Positions 47,482 through 60,789 of a DNA stretch of 64,000 nt are shown here, piece by piece (within the stretch, counting starts at the first letter, position 1; each line of letters begins with the position of its first letter). The position numbers and the translations under genes were made by a program. Origin of the DNA: Hofstenia miamia (lineage: Eukaryota; Xenacoelomorpha; Acoela). The notes under the pieces are model-generated. The model worked only from the letters and a program-made list of their open reading frames with translations. It made no database searches and was not told where the DNA came from. Where the stretch lies: assembly GCA_004352715.1 (NCBI GenBank), contig SCFE01000086.1:1700897-1764896 (forward strand). Reading direction: 5' to 3'.

Positions 47482-50261
47482 TTATACATTCTTTTATATC
47501 AAGTTTGTAAATACATATTTAATAAGAAATATAATCTAGCAAATATAAGAATAATTTAATATGTGGAAAACGCCCAGTCACTGCACAAGATAAATTTATA
47601 TCTGCTTAGGAACAAAACATATATAATTTAATAGACAAATATCGGACAAAACTTTGATGGATACAAATTATTATAGATGCTTTTGTAGGTGATAATGAAG
47701 CTGACCAATTTATCATCTTATTTTCTCACAAATTTATTCACAAGCAAAGTTACAAATTCAAGAAATTTTCGAAAGCATTTCTCTCCTTTTAAACTGAACC
47801 TAATTGCTTCCTAGTTTTGCACTCATAGATTTTGAAAAAATATTGCATGTTCATTTTCAGCAGTAGTTTATAATAACAAAGCAGCTTTTAGTGATTTGCA
47901 GCCTCTTCTAAAATTATTGTTCACAGCTGCTCATACACTTTGACAAAACTACACATAAAACTGAAATTCTACATATTTTTGAAATTTGCTAAATATTTGC
48001 AAAAATTACTTTGTATCACAATACAGATTATTGATTTCATTAATTATTAAAAATTAACATTACACCAAAGCGACAGAAGGAATCAGGCTATCAAATGAAA
48101 AGCATTTAAACCAATGGAGTAGCCAAAAATTCTCGTGGTGCGGTTTGTTTCAAATTATAAAATCATTGAAATCATTTTGAAACATTCAATTGGAAATATC
48201 ACGATATTACAATTGATGATAAACTCATGTAGGACTTTAAAACACTACCTTTGTCCAAATTTGGTTAATGAATGTCTCATAGAAAACTGTGCAAGTGAAC
48301 AAATTTGACAAAATTTTAACCTACTCAGCAAATAATTCAAATTACCAGAAGAAATATTGATATTTACTAATGTAAGCATACAATGAAACTCTTGCAGTAT
48401 AAACACTAAATTGTCAATTTTTAAATTGTGAGAATCACATTATTTTTTGGCATGATTGTAGACAACATATGCATTAATTCTGAGATTCATTAAATCCTAA
48501 ATCTTCTTGTAACAGTGAAGTAGTTATTTATTAAAATTTTGAATTGCTATTTTTTCTAAAAATTTTTCTATTTTCATCAATTTGATATTTTGCAATAAAA
48601 AGTTGCTTGTATTTTTGGTTTTCAACTATTATTATTTGCACTAAACGCCTATTGCAGTTGTGCATGTCGAGTTTATCTTGCTTGATATCAATCAAGAGCT
48701 TTGTGTTCTAGTTGAAAGTATTTTGTGACAAATAGTTTGTTTTCTTTTTGGTACATATATGTACCCAGTGTCGATGCTTTCGTCATTCAGATATCATTTA
48801 AAAATTAAAAAATATGATTTATTGGCTTTTAATCGTTTTCAATCATTCTTTGGTTAAAGGTGGTGTAAAATTAACAACAAAATTATATTTACGCTGTAAT
48901 ATTTTTTCATTTCAAAGCAAAATAAAATGTAATTCAATCATAATTAGGTAGCATAGGAAAAATATTCGTATAGATATGACAAGATAACTTCAATGAAGAA
49001 TATTTAACGTAAAACTAACATATATATATAGAGACAGATATATATATATATGTATGATCTGGTCAGGTTCAAACTTAAAAAGCTCATAGCTCCCTAAATT
49101 TAGGAGCTACAGCATTAGTCCCTTTAACAATTTGTTTAGAAAGGGGGATAATAGGCTGCCCCACCACCTTCTAGAACTATAGTTTTATGGCTAGTATCCA
49201 AACTAGTATATCACTTTTTATTTCAAAATATTCAAAAATACGCAAAACTTCACGAGAAAAACTCAGTTTTTCTTACTTGTTGTTGAGCCAGCAATGCAGA
49301 AATGTCCTATTAAGGGCAAAATGATGGTCGGGCCAAGTGCAAAATTTGATGAGAATTGCTAATATCTCCACATTTTTGCAATCTGGCATTTAATTTTTGA
49401 GATATAGACAGTAAAATAATGTGCACTAGAATTGTTCTGAAAATACAAAACTCTTTAACTTTTATATTTATTATTCAAATCGTTTAATTTTTTGAAAGCT
49501 AAGTTTCTTACAGAGGGCTACTTGCATGCAAAATTTCAGCTAAATTGGATAATTTGAAGTTCGACCGATTGATGTTGGTATAATTCAAGAAAAATATAGT
49601 ATAACTAATGGTAAAATATATAGATCTAATGAATAATTTCTAGTGCTCTCTGATTTTTAAGTTCATGACAGGCGTGGTTTATAACATCGACAATCGTAGT
49701 GACATAGCCGGTTGCATCATGCCACATTATTACATTCCTTTACAACTGAAGCACACTTTGAAGTAAGTAGATCATTTGACAATTGGGAACTCTATTCTCT
49801 TGATGGCGAGTTGTTGTGTTGAATCAGTTGAGAAAAATTAGAGTTTCGTTAATGATTGAATTGCTTGCATGAAGGTGAAGATGGCAAGCTAGTTTGAATG
49901 CAATAAATGATTTCACAATTTTACAGTTCATTTAAAGCGTGTGTAAATATCGCCTTGGAAGAAATGAAAGTTTGTAACAACATTTGTTGAATACTTATAT
50001 TTTATAGGTTCTATCTAAATTTTAAAAAAATTTAAGTTAATGAAGCTTAGACCTTGTGTTTCTAAATGGACGATATGTTTTGAAAACAAAAAAATAGTAA
50101 TCACCTTATTATTCACTGTGTCTATCGCCCTTCCCCTCTTCTCCTCCTCCTGGCTACCCACTGATCTTTTCAATAAAACATCCGAAATTTTTTCAAATTC
50201 AAAGCTCCGATGATAAGCCTGGATTTGATGAGTCTTTTTACCTTATAAATTAGTTGCTGCT
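46924..50261. other. AT-rich non-coding stretch with TA microsatellites
   Basis: TA runs at 47321-47342 and 47451-47476. No gene recognised; the frame 46966-47160 has no motif. Confidence 0.6.
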
Positions 50262-50395
50262 TAACTGGTATCTGGTCCAATACAGCTGGTCCCGTGCACA
50301 AACTTTTTCATAGTCTAGTTAAGTGTTCCTGGTCCCGCGCCACCACCTCCCGGAACCAGTACTGGTCCCGCAAAGCTCTAATCTGGGATTGAGTG
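50262..50395. repeat. GC-rich word-repeat patch (GGACC/CTGGT words)
   Basis: Repeated CTGGTCC/GGACCAG words, with an internal TTTTTCATAGTCTAGTTAA shared with 8967-8985. Probably a short non-autonomous element. Confidence 0.5.
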
Positions 50396-51051
50396 CAGTT
50401 TTGTGGTGTTTTCAAATTGCAAATATCTCTTAGCTTATGAGTAATTAGAATTTAAGGGTCTTGAAGAAACGATTGAAGGTTGTACAAAAGTCTGGATTAA
50501 TTTATGGTGAGTAACAAGTTGACAAATTATTAAATTATCATTGAAAAAATTTATATTTCATTTCTTGCAATTAATAAAACAATGTTAATAAAAAAATGAC
50601 TGGAAAATTTATAAACAGCTTGTTGAAAAATAGAATTTGCATCTTAATTTAAATTTTCAGCGTACCCAACTTTGGGTTTGCAAACTGAAAAATTGAAGAA
50701 AATCAAGGTAAAATTGAACCATTTGACATTCATTTATATAGTCCGGGTGATGGGTTTGAGTTAAGATGTTCAGACCCTGTAAATGTTTGGTGTGAGATAT
50801 GTCTGCCCACATACCCCACTTTGGCTACACCACTGAATTAAAATATTTTCATTTGAAGGTCAAACTTTGGATCTGATAATAAAATGCGTTCCCTCAAGAA
50901 CGGATGTGATAAATGAAGTGAAGATTAGCTTATAAGTAGTAGACAGTAACTAAAATTTTTGTGAAATATTTCTAATTAAAATTTGAGAATCACATTGCAA
51001 CGAAATTCTTATGAAAAATAATTATTATTTTTATGCTCAGGACTTTACTGA

Positions 51052-51610
51052 GTGTTTCAAAGAAATATCGATATTCTGTTTTTAACACCTAAAGAGATTT
51101 ATCAAAGAGTGAATCACCCAACAAAGAAGCCGGAAAAGCTAGAGAAAATGCTGTTACTGATAGAGAAACCAATACTTGATGGCACCATCAATGTAAGAAT
51201 ACCTACACTTGCAAACATGCGTAGGTTGTACATATGGGGCAACAAAAGTCAGAATTGCCCGATTGTTAATTTTTATGGTGAACAAGCAGTGATCAGTGGA
51301 AACATTTCAAGTAAGACTGCTTACTGGTGGCAGCGACAGTGAGTTTCATAGGGTAGTGATGTCAGAGCTAACTCACCTTCTTCTGGGCTATGAGATGGGC
51401 CAAGGACTAGGGTTTGATGTGCTGATGAATAAGGTTTCTCTGTCTCCCAACTTTGTGTAGGTAAAATTAAATGAGTGCCACTTACAAATGGTTAGTAGCC
51501 TTGGTTGGCAAAATTGGGATGATCTCAGCCACTTCAAACAGAAACTCGGGTTTCGGCTTCACTTTGCTGGCAGGTCTGAAACTGACCAGAGCTTTGAGTT
51601 TAGATGAATA
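51052..51610 (+). pseudogene. Unidentified decayed reading frame
   Basis: A 96-codon open frame (51052-51342) continues after a +1 shift near 51341 into SEFHRVVMSELTHLLLGYEM...MNKVSLSPNF, and after one stop into VKLNECHLQMVSSLGWQNWD and KLGFRLHFAGRSETDQSFEF. Base composition is GC-richer than the flanks and the three pieces lie end to end, so this was one protein of at least 180 residues. I do not recognise the family. Residues such as IPTLANMRRLYIWGNKS and KTAYWWQRQ give no known catalytic motif. It is most likely part of a mobile or endogenous viral element, because it is isolated and broken. It shows no similarity that I can see to the retroelement ORF at 60.8-64 kb. Confidence 0.45.
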
Positions 51611-53036
51611 TATGATTAACTTTCTTTAGTTCTCATACTTCTATGAGTTAAGGTACGGGTCCAGATAATAGTTCATTCACTATTCATTCAGAATAAAAAT
51701 GAAACTGTTATGCTTAACCAGTTTTTCAAATTACATCTATTTATATTGAAAACTTGCATTGCGACTTCCACAAGATATTTTACTCGAATAATTTTCAATG
51801 TGATCAACTTTGGCATCATCAAAATAATCAATATGATCATCAGCTCATCACCAAGTAGCATTTTACAAAAGTATCCAAGCAATTTTGGAATATTATTGAA
51901 AATTGTTGTTCGGGTTTAGAATATAAAAAGATCTATATAAGGCATTTTGAAATTTAAATTTTTAAATTGCATACCAAGTCAATAACATTATCATTCAATT
52001 TTTATTATAATATATTTGACTATCAACATCACGCTAAATATATCTTCCTTGTTCAAAAAGATAATTGGATTTGGACTTAAGTACACTTCTGGAATTTAAG
52101 CAATTTAGGGCGCTTCCAAGCTATTGCATTTTGTTGAAGATATAATTATGTCTGCTCTTATTGATTTTAATCAACTGGCTATTTGAAGAAAATCCAAAAA
52201 TGACAGATTATATTAGATCTAAATACCAAGACACCGCTATATTTTGACTTGCAGCAGTTGGAAATATCATCTTGAAATATTTCAATTTTATAGGGCTTTA
52301 TTAATTTCGATCAAATAACAAGTTGAAAAATATAAAATTATCATTAAAAATATTACTATTTCTAAAATTCTCTTCTTGCAATCAATAAAACAATGTTATT
52401 TGTTAATTCTGAATCTGTTAGCTACTCAAAGTAGTAATGTAACTCTAGCCTAAATTGTGTTCAAAATATGATATTTTATTTAGGTTGGGTTAACTAGCAT
52501 CGACGGCCTTTAGGGAAACTTTAGAGACTTCAGCTATGTCACTAATGCCTCTAAGATATTGATCTATCGTTTTTTGTAAATGAAATGTATTTCTTGTTAC
52601 AAATTATTGAAAAATATGAATATCAGAAAATCAGCTATTTTATATAAGCATGGTAATAATGGATATATTATATATGATGATGCATGAAGATATATTAAGC
52701 ACTTTAGAAACGCAGTTTTTGATTTGCAAATTTTATGATTATGAATGGTTTTGACAATAAAAAATTTTCAATATCAACATATGTGATTTCAAATTTAGTG
52801 GAATCATTAGTGGATAATAATAATAATAATAATAATAATTAATTAAAAATGATTCAGCAACAAAAGCGAATAAAAAATACAGTCCCTCGAAAAAATCTAC
52901 TTGGAAAAAAAGATAATTCCCTCTTTGTTTTGGCTTTCGTACAGTCAGGAAGTCTCTGTCTAAGTCTGGAAGCAGAGTATTCTGTCCGAGAAAAGAGCAC
53001 ACTTGAAAGAGTATGAGCAGGATAACCTTGAATATA
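51611..53036. other. AT-rich non-coding stretch
   Basis: Contains a (TAA)n run at 52814-52839. The segment 52870-53030 on the minus strand is GC-richer and partly open but shows no certain motif. Confidence 0.5.
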
Positions 53037-54058
53037 GTTATAGTTATTTCTTTTTGGTAAATCAATGTAAACCTAAATGATTGGTACAGCATTATTGAAA
53101 ATGTTCTATTCAACCAAATTTAAATTATCTATAGAGTTTTTAAGATTAGACATTTATATCTGATGCCAAAGTTTATTTCACAAATTTCATAATAATGGGA
53201 TATAATGAAATTGAAATTACAATATATGTACAGAAAATATTAAAAAAGTGCCGAAGTGGAAAACACATTATGTTAAAATTCCAAGTTCCAATGAGGCACT
53301 AGCTAAGGAAAGGCAAGGAATTAAAAAATTAGTAGACTCAACAAACCAAATTTGAAAATTTAAGGAATGAGTGGCACCTAATAATGTTAAATAAATAAAA
53401 GAAAAAATATATACATATACAGCCAGTTAAGGAAATAAAAAATGACAACACAGCACAAGAATTACAAGTTTGTGCATTTTTATTTCAGCAAAATTCTGAT
53501 GAATTTTAACTGGTATACCCCATTTGTCAAGCTTAAGAGTGGAAGCATAGAAAAGTAAGGAAGAGGATATGAAAAGGATCAACAGAGATTAGAAAATGAA
53601 ATCATACAAAAAATTATATGGCATTAATATGGAAAATAGAAAATTAAGGCAATGTAATAACTAGGGCAAATAACTTTAAAAAAAGTAAAAAATTTTCTTC
53701 TATCAAATAAATATTGCCTAAGCCTGAACAACGCATAGTTGATAAATCAAAAATATCAAAATATGGTAAAAATTTACTACTTATTTTGCAATTTTGTATA
53801 TTTTTGTGAAAATGATCATTAAAATTTGAGTTCAAAAATAAACTAACTGTTCTAATGTCACTTTTCAATAAAGTTTTTCAAAGCTCCACAAAATTTTAGC
53901 AAATGATCATTGCTTTTCTGTTGAAAAAGTTTTATGCTGTCCTCAGTTTGAAGTCATTATTATTTATCATTAGTCAAGATAACATCAAAATTGGTCATTT
54001 TGATGTTTAAAATACTGAATTAATAATAACGCAATTAGTGGTTACAAATTCACAAAAC
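53037..54058. repeat. Inverted partner of 1985-3016
   Basis: Reverse complement of the second left-end contig with small differences; no gene recognised in either copy. Confidence 0.85.
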
Positions 54059-56188
54059 ATTTTGGCAAAAATGTTACCATTTTGCTTAGTCTCTTTGAAA
54101 CGGCAAGTAACCAAAATTTTAACTTTATTTAGCTTCGAAAATTAACCAAATTGTTTCGTCTTTTAGTAATTACATTAATGAACTTTGCACTCAAATTGAT
54201 GATGAAAACAAATATTGCTGTTCACGTAAATATGGATGTAAGGATCTGTTACAACGAAATATTATCAGGAATGGAAAACAGAGAGCCAGACACAATTTAA
54301 CGAGAATTGTATTGTAGTCATATCCGTTCATACCTCCATGCAGTAAACTGCATATACATTGTGATTAAGCTAATTAAAGGTGATTATTATATGGAACTGA
54401 TCAATCGAATTGACATTTCATGTGAAATGTAGTCCACATACAGGCCTATGCTATGCATTTGCATTGTCAGCACAATCATATTAATTGAATCTGAATTTTA
54501 CTCTATATTTATAAAAATATTACAAAATTAATTTCATTTTCAATATCCAAACACTGATCAATTAAATATTTATTATAACATATCTTGCAAGTGAATAGAG
54601 TAATTATGAATTGATCTACGTTTTTTGCACATTATGTTTAACTAAAATATATCCATCAGATCGTATGAGAATGAGTTGAAATGGACCTGTCCTAAGGGGG
54701 TGGGGGGCAGGCGAAAAGCATCCCCTTAAATATATTTCTAGCTTTTGTTCATGCTTCTATAACGTAGCATCACATAAAGCTGCAATGCATGATAAAAAAC
54801 ACTACGCAAAATGCAGTTGATGTAGGCCTAACTTTAATTCAACATGTCTGCTTCAATCTTAATCAATCACATTTATAAATATTACAAATTCAGTGTATGT
54901 ATAGAAAATACTCTTTACATTAAAAATATAAATAAAGTTTTCATACATTTATAATTGTCAAAAACAACATATGCAAGTTTCATATTTTTCTCGTAAAATA
55001 ACTTGTGACTTCCTAAGTCATAACATACGACATTCTTGTCAGAAAACTTCAAACTTTACCCTAAGAAAAACCATGGTGATTATTATCAGAATCTATCTAA
55101 TGTTTTTAGGAATCTCATAAGCATATGCTATTTCTTCTAATTTGCTTCAATAGATGGCTACTTTGACACTTCTTTGTGGTTTTTGAAATAATTGCTTATT
55201 TGATAATTGTAGAAGATACATCCAAATACAATGAGTCTATTACTGATAAAAATAATCACAAAGAAATGCAATAAATAACATTTTCCATTTTTGTTACTGT
55301 AATTTAAGTTTCAATGTTCTCAATAGTGCCCTTTCTGTGGAATTCACAGTAAAATCAAATTTGTTTGAGAAATTTTATGTAATTAACAAAAATAGTTGAT
55401 TAAGGAAATTGAATTCCTTTTATAAATTTTCTGGGATAATAGATCCGCAAGTTGATAACTCAGTCGTGTTATGAATATGTAGATGCCAATTAGAGTTTCA
55501 TATTGCTATAAATGTTTGCAAAAAATACAACCGTAATCTAAAATCTTTGCCGTTATTTTTAGTGAAGGTATTCGAAAATCTTACCTGACCTCACGGAACT
55601 CACTCTCAACCAATGGAGGGCATGTATATACATTCTTGAGTTCGCAATGATTTTATAAAAACCAGCTCTTTTATAAAGAAAAAACTAGTTTTCCTATAAA
55701 GAATTATATATTGCAGAATAGGCAACCTTGCAGTATACACACTATCATCGACTTCTACAATGTAGGTAGCTTAATGTCTGTTTGCTTTGTAGCATATACT
55801 TCTGTATAAGATATTGACATGGCAGTAAAATACCAGTCTGTCGTTTTCCAAATGTAGCAGAGTAAACTAGTTGATATACAATTCAATTTCTCATTCTACA
55901 TGTAGTGCATTATGTTCTACTGCATATGCTCACACATATTTAATACAAACTTCAAACTGAAAAGTAATTATTGTATTGTAATTTAGAATTGTAGAGAACA
56001 CAAGCATACAAATTGACTCAAAAACAAGCTCTACGTTAATCGAGTAATGGTTCATTGAGATTCAATTTGAAAAATATACTTTTTTACTAACCTTCAAACA
56101 AATCAAATGAAAAATTCAAATAACAACAATACTGCTTCACAATTTCAATTTGCTGATTGTGATATTTGAATATAATTTTCGAAGGAAA

Positions 56189-56223
<35 letters not shown>

Positions 56224-56434
56224 NNNNNNNNNNNNNNNNNNNNNNNNNNNNNNNNNNNNNNNNNNNNNNNNNNNNNNNNNNNNNNNNNNNNNNNNNNNNN
56301 NNNNNNNNNNNNNNNNNNNNNNNNNNNNNNNNNNNNNNNNNNNNNNNNNNNNNNNNNNNNNNNNNNNNNNNNNNNNNNNNNNNNNNNNNNNNNNNNNNNN
56401 NNNNNNNNNNNNNNNNNNNNNNNNNNNNNNNNCC

Positions 56435-56469
<35 letters not shown>

Positions 56470-56887
56470 TTCAAGTACAAATGTTTCTCTTTGTGCATTA
56501 AGCATTAGTATTGGTTATTGGATCAATGTTACACAAATTGTGCTTTAGCATTACTGTAATTTGCTCTTCAGATCTACTACGAAGTGTTGTAACTGCATTG
56601 AGTCCTGACTTGGGCATTGCTTGATGTTCTTTATAAAAATATATGCATTTCTGAGGTGAAGTTGTCGAATATAATGAAAACAATATGATCTGGTTACGTA
56701 TGGGCATAAGCTACATTGTTGCTCGTCGTTTGGAACATTTATCAAAATTCAAAATTTTTCCAAATGCTTCTACTCGCTAGCATTCCTTAACATGATTTAT
56801 GAAACAAGCCAATATAAAAGAAAAAATATATTGATTAGTAATACCTAAGCACACATTTTGCTATAGTACTTAAACTATGGGTGCAAG
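54059..56887. other. AT-rich non-coding stretch with a 209-N gap
   Basis: Gap at 56224-56432, flanked by (TA)n on both sides (56191-56222 and 56437-56467). No gene recognised. Confidence 0.6.
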
Positions 56888-57925
56888 TCGGCCATATATT
56901 TTATCCAATCCAACTCAACCCAAACAGATTTCGCTAAAAACCAACCCAACTCAATCCTAATAGAAGTTTTCAAACGCTTTTCCAACCCATCCTAACTTAG
57001 CCCAATCATAGTAATTTTAAGGTTTCCTTAGAAATCAGACCTAAACTCGAGGCTAGATTTCTCAAAGTCCATTTTTTGAAACTGTCAGTCTCACTTGATT
57101 TATTGAAAGCATCATAAAAATGGCTTTTAAGTAGACTACTTTAAGGCATTAGCTTTGCTGAGGTATTCATGATATACTTTAAAGTACAATGAGCAAGTGT
57201 AGGGAATGCTAGACCTTTAAACTAATTTGCCTAGTTTGCATAAACAGGAACACAAATACACACTAATATGTTTTACCAATGCTTTCAGCAACTTGTTTTA
57301 TATATTTAGACATCCTAATAATGATTAATATTGGCTTCCTTAATTAGATAATTGGCTTAATAGTTTCAAAGTTTTCGAATTGCCCACACATGTAGGTAAT
57401 GAGAGATCTGTTAACTTTCAACCTAAATCTCAGAATTTTATTGAGAAAAATCCATTTTTATAGGAAATACAAATATCTAAAATGCTTAGCCTTCATCTAA
57501 GCTAAAAAATCAATGTAAATTTTAACCAAGAGCTTATAATAGTCATATTCAATTTTTACAAAATTCCGTTTATTATTTTTATTCAGCAACACATTCTTTG
57601 AAACCCATAGTTTATATCTAAGCAAATTTTGAGAATGTCTTGTCTTTACCTTGGGAGATTAATTTTCTCGGTTAATATGTACTTGTTGATGAAATTTTTG
57701 CATTTTATGAGAGCAGAGACCATGGCAGACAGGACACTTTTCATTATTGTGGCCTCGTTTTAACTATGTTCTGGTATTCATTACATAGAACCTAGTCATT
57801 TTTATTCACGAGGAACCCCACATATTAGATTTCTTTAAAAATATGGTCATACTCAACCCAACACACTGCCATCAAAATGTGACCCAACCTAAGTCAACAC
57901 AAGGATTGCGACAAGCACTTGCAGC
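56888..57925. mobile_element. Possible 1-kb element with CAACCC-word ends
   Basis: Both ends carry repeated CAACCCAA-type words (56910-57005 and 57848-57905), and the outer ends TGCAAGTCGGCC and, inverted, TGCAAGTGCTTGTCGC share a short inverted repeat. No transposase and no target duplication seen. Confidence 0.3.
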
Positions 57926-58053
57926 ACTGACATAAGCAAATAGTATTGTGCTTGGGAGTAAATATTTAGGTATACTATAACAGCAGAACTGCCATGGAAA
58001 GACATTTGCAAACAAGATATGAAATATCTTTAAATTTTCATATTTTGAGGTCT

Positions 58054-58075
58054 AATATATATATATATATATATA
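58054..58075. repeat. (TA)n microsatellite
   Basis: Pure TA run. Confidence 0.9.
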
Positions 58076-58904
58076 CTTAATATCTTTAAACTTTGGATAT
58101 CAATAAGTAATTGCATCAAGTACAACAATTTTTCATAAACATTCCAACAATGACGGCCAATATTATATTATGAATTACAATTCTTAACTTGGTATAATTT
58201 GGTTAACTTAAGGGATTAGTTGGAAGCGTATATAGCATAATATCCTTAAGTTGGAACACCTTGCTGCAAACCATTAGGTTCATTATACAGTGTTCATGAA
58301 AACAAGGGCTTACATACTAGACTGCAATATCAACTACTGAAGGCTAAGTAAATTCATTTGTAATGAAAATTCAATTTGATAAATAATACTTACTTGAAAT
58401 TGAAATCCAACTGTAATGTAATGCATATATTATAAACAATAACATAATAATTTCTCTGAAAAATTGTGGAATTTTAAGATTTTTAAAACTTTTAGTTTTG
58501 TTGGTTATGGTTGGAAAATGAATTGAAATTATTGGCCATTAATGCATTAATGTTGTCTGAAAATGCTTGCTCTTTGGGAGATGTCTTTACATAATGGTTT
58601 AATTTGAATGCAATGTCCCTTGTTAAATAAATTATATAATGTTAAGCAAAAAAATGTTTGCGGCCCCCCACATTCCCAAAAATTAAAAATATAATTAAGC
58701 ATGGAGTCGCCATTACAATATTAATCATGCCAATGCAGGCCTACCTATTATTATTACAATTCATTATAAGTTTTCATTTAAGGCCTTGCGCACTCATATT
58801 CTATCAGTAACAAAATCCCAATCAAATATTACCTTATGCCTTGCCATATGAAAAGCATACTGAAAATGATTTCCTTCAGGAAAGCAATTGTACCAAAGAT
58901 TATA

Positions 58905-59255
58905 TAAAACAACCAATGTCTAAGAGGGAATAATATCAAAAGAAAGGAAGTAATACAAGAAAACAAAAGCATCAAATTTACACTAGAAGAAAACACATTT
59001 CCAACAGTGTTATTTGAGAATATATATGACAAAACAAAAGAACTAGTAAATACAGAGATAATGATCTATGAACAGATATGTATTACCACAAAAATGATGT
59101 CATTATCAGTAACTAAATTTTCAACTATTGTGAGTAATAGTTGGAAAAAATATCAGAGAAAAAACAATAAAACATCTGAGATGGAAGACCTGCAAAATTT
59201 GATGGTTAAATTTACCAAGATTTTAAACAAATTGATTGACAATGATGTTATTTGA
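58905..59255 (+). CDS. Uncharacterised open frame, possible exon
   Basis: About 117 codons stay open in an AT-rich region, ending in TGA-free sequence with a TAG-free run to the stop at 59253-59255. The predicted peptide is rich in Lys, Glu, Thr and Asn (NNIKRKEVIQENKSIKF, later SNSWKKYQRKNNKTSEMEDL) and looks helical, without membrane segments or known motifs. No ATG starts the full frame; internal starts exist only further in. It could be chance, an exon, or an old element piece. I do not recognise it. Confidence 0.2.
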
Positions 59256-60160
59256 TTAGGTTAAGCCCTATATGCAGTAGAAAGAACTCATATGAACATC
59301 AATATTGGTAGTCTTATCAGCTGGGGTCACAGACTATTACTCATGCATTGATTGGGGAGTTCTTTTATTTTGATTAAAGTGAATAAGAAAGTTTCTCTAT
59401 TTGAAAGAAATTGCTTAGACAAAAATATTTTCATTTATATATTGCAATGTTCTTGATTATGCTCAACTTAAATTGTGTATAGCAGCATATTTAATTGGAA
59501 ATTTCCCAGCAAACTTACCTATTTCAATTTTTTTCAAACTTAGTCCTACACCAGACAAATGTCTAAACCTAAGATCTCCATCAACAATGTTGACAAATTC
59601 AATAGACATAAATTGTAAAATAATTGGACAGTTGCTTATATTTAGTTAACTGATTTGTAAAAATCAAATCAGCAAACTATTTATTGCTCAATGCCATCTA
59701 GCGTTTAATATTATCTTTTTAACATTATTTTAACAATTTAGTAACTTAATTTACAAAATATAACAAAATATGAAAATATGCGTATTTTCCAATGTATATG
59801 CTTATTAAATTTCCAAAAAATTATTATAAAATCTACCAAAAATAAAACCTGCCTTGGAATTTTTATGTTAATTTTTCACATTCTTTGGACTTTTTAGTTA
59901 ACCCGCCTTTAGTCATTTAAAGTCAATTTTTCAACTTCCTCGGATTTTTTCTATAAATTTTTCTTCCTGCAGACTTTTTAAGTTAATTTTTCACCTACGT
60001 CAAACTTTTAAGGTAAATTTGTCACCTACCTCGGACTTTTTATAGTAAAATTTTTGACCTACCTCAGAATTTGTCAATCTGCACTTTTTTAGATATCTTG
60101 TAATGTAAGCTAATTCATTTTTATTTTGGTGGGTTTTATGCATTTCCTTAGCAGACAATC

Positions 60161-60189
<29 letters not shown>
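60161..60189. repeat. (TA)n microsatellite
   Basis: TA run with one GT interruption. Confidence 0.9.
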
Positions 60190-60191
<2 letters not shown>

Positions 60192-60299
60192 TACTTTACT
60201 TTAATGGTGAAAAATATTTACATTGCTTTACTTTTTCCGATTTTTAATGTATTTGTGTCATTTTCAATATGTGCTTAGTAATATTTTGTTATTCACAGC

Positions 60300-60789
60300 A
60301 AAATAGTATTAGTGTTTGTGTATTGCATGATTCAAGGCTATTATCATTATGGATAGTCGAAAGACCTCCAGGAGCTACGTGTCGCCCTGTGCTGGAGAAA
60401 GCACTCCCAAATTTTCGCTGAACTTAAACAATATTTTTCATGTCAATATAATAGAAAAAGAAAAATACAATGGTAAAACGGCAGTTGAGAGTAGATAAAA
60501 TGTATTAACCGTTCTCTACAAGTTTCTCATGTTTTATACAAAAATTGCGTTATTACCTGCCTTTGTTTACAAAAAGAGTTGTCTACGTAGTTCAATCATG
60601 CTTAATCATTCATTCCCTCGCAAATTCAATTTGAGCAATAAAATAATAAGCACCACCTAGGGGACAGCAAACTAACGATAGCAACCTAATATCGAAATAA
60701 TTGAAGTGACGTCATGTTGTCATAAAATACAAAATGTGATGAATAAATAATAAAGAAATATCTCGAAAAAGTCCCCGAGTGACTCTACA
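60300..60789 (-). repeat. LTR of the 61-64 kb retroelement (3' LTR, left limit uncertain)
   Basis: On the minus strand it begins TGTAGAGTCACTCGGGGAC right after the polypurine tract AGCAAGGGGGGCG and parallels the LTR at 34109 for about 110 bp. The stop codon of the long ORF lies within its first five bases. AT-rich sequence follows without a clear TG...CA end, so the left border is a guess. Near 60370-60400 it contains CAGGGCGACACGTAGCTC, which also occurs in the element's own coding region (61890-61907). Confidence 0.5.

Noticed and set aside
52739-53113. 124-codon minus-strand frame
   Set aside because: Passes through a (TAA)n repeat (poly-Tyr) and has no motif; a weak resemblance of 52870-53030 to a LINE 3' end was too slight to claim.
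58829-59032. Minus-strand hydrophobic 67-codon frame
   Set aside because: Complement of a Lys/Asn-rich AT-biased frame; hydrophobicity follows from composition and no membrane-protein signature is present.
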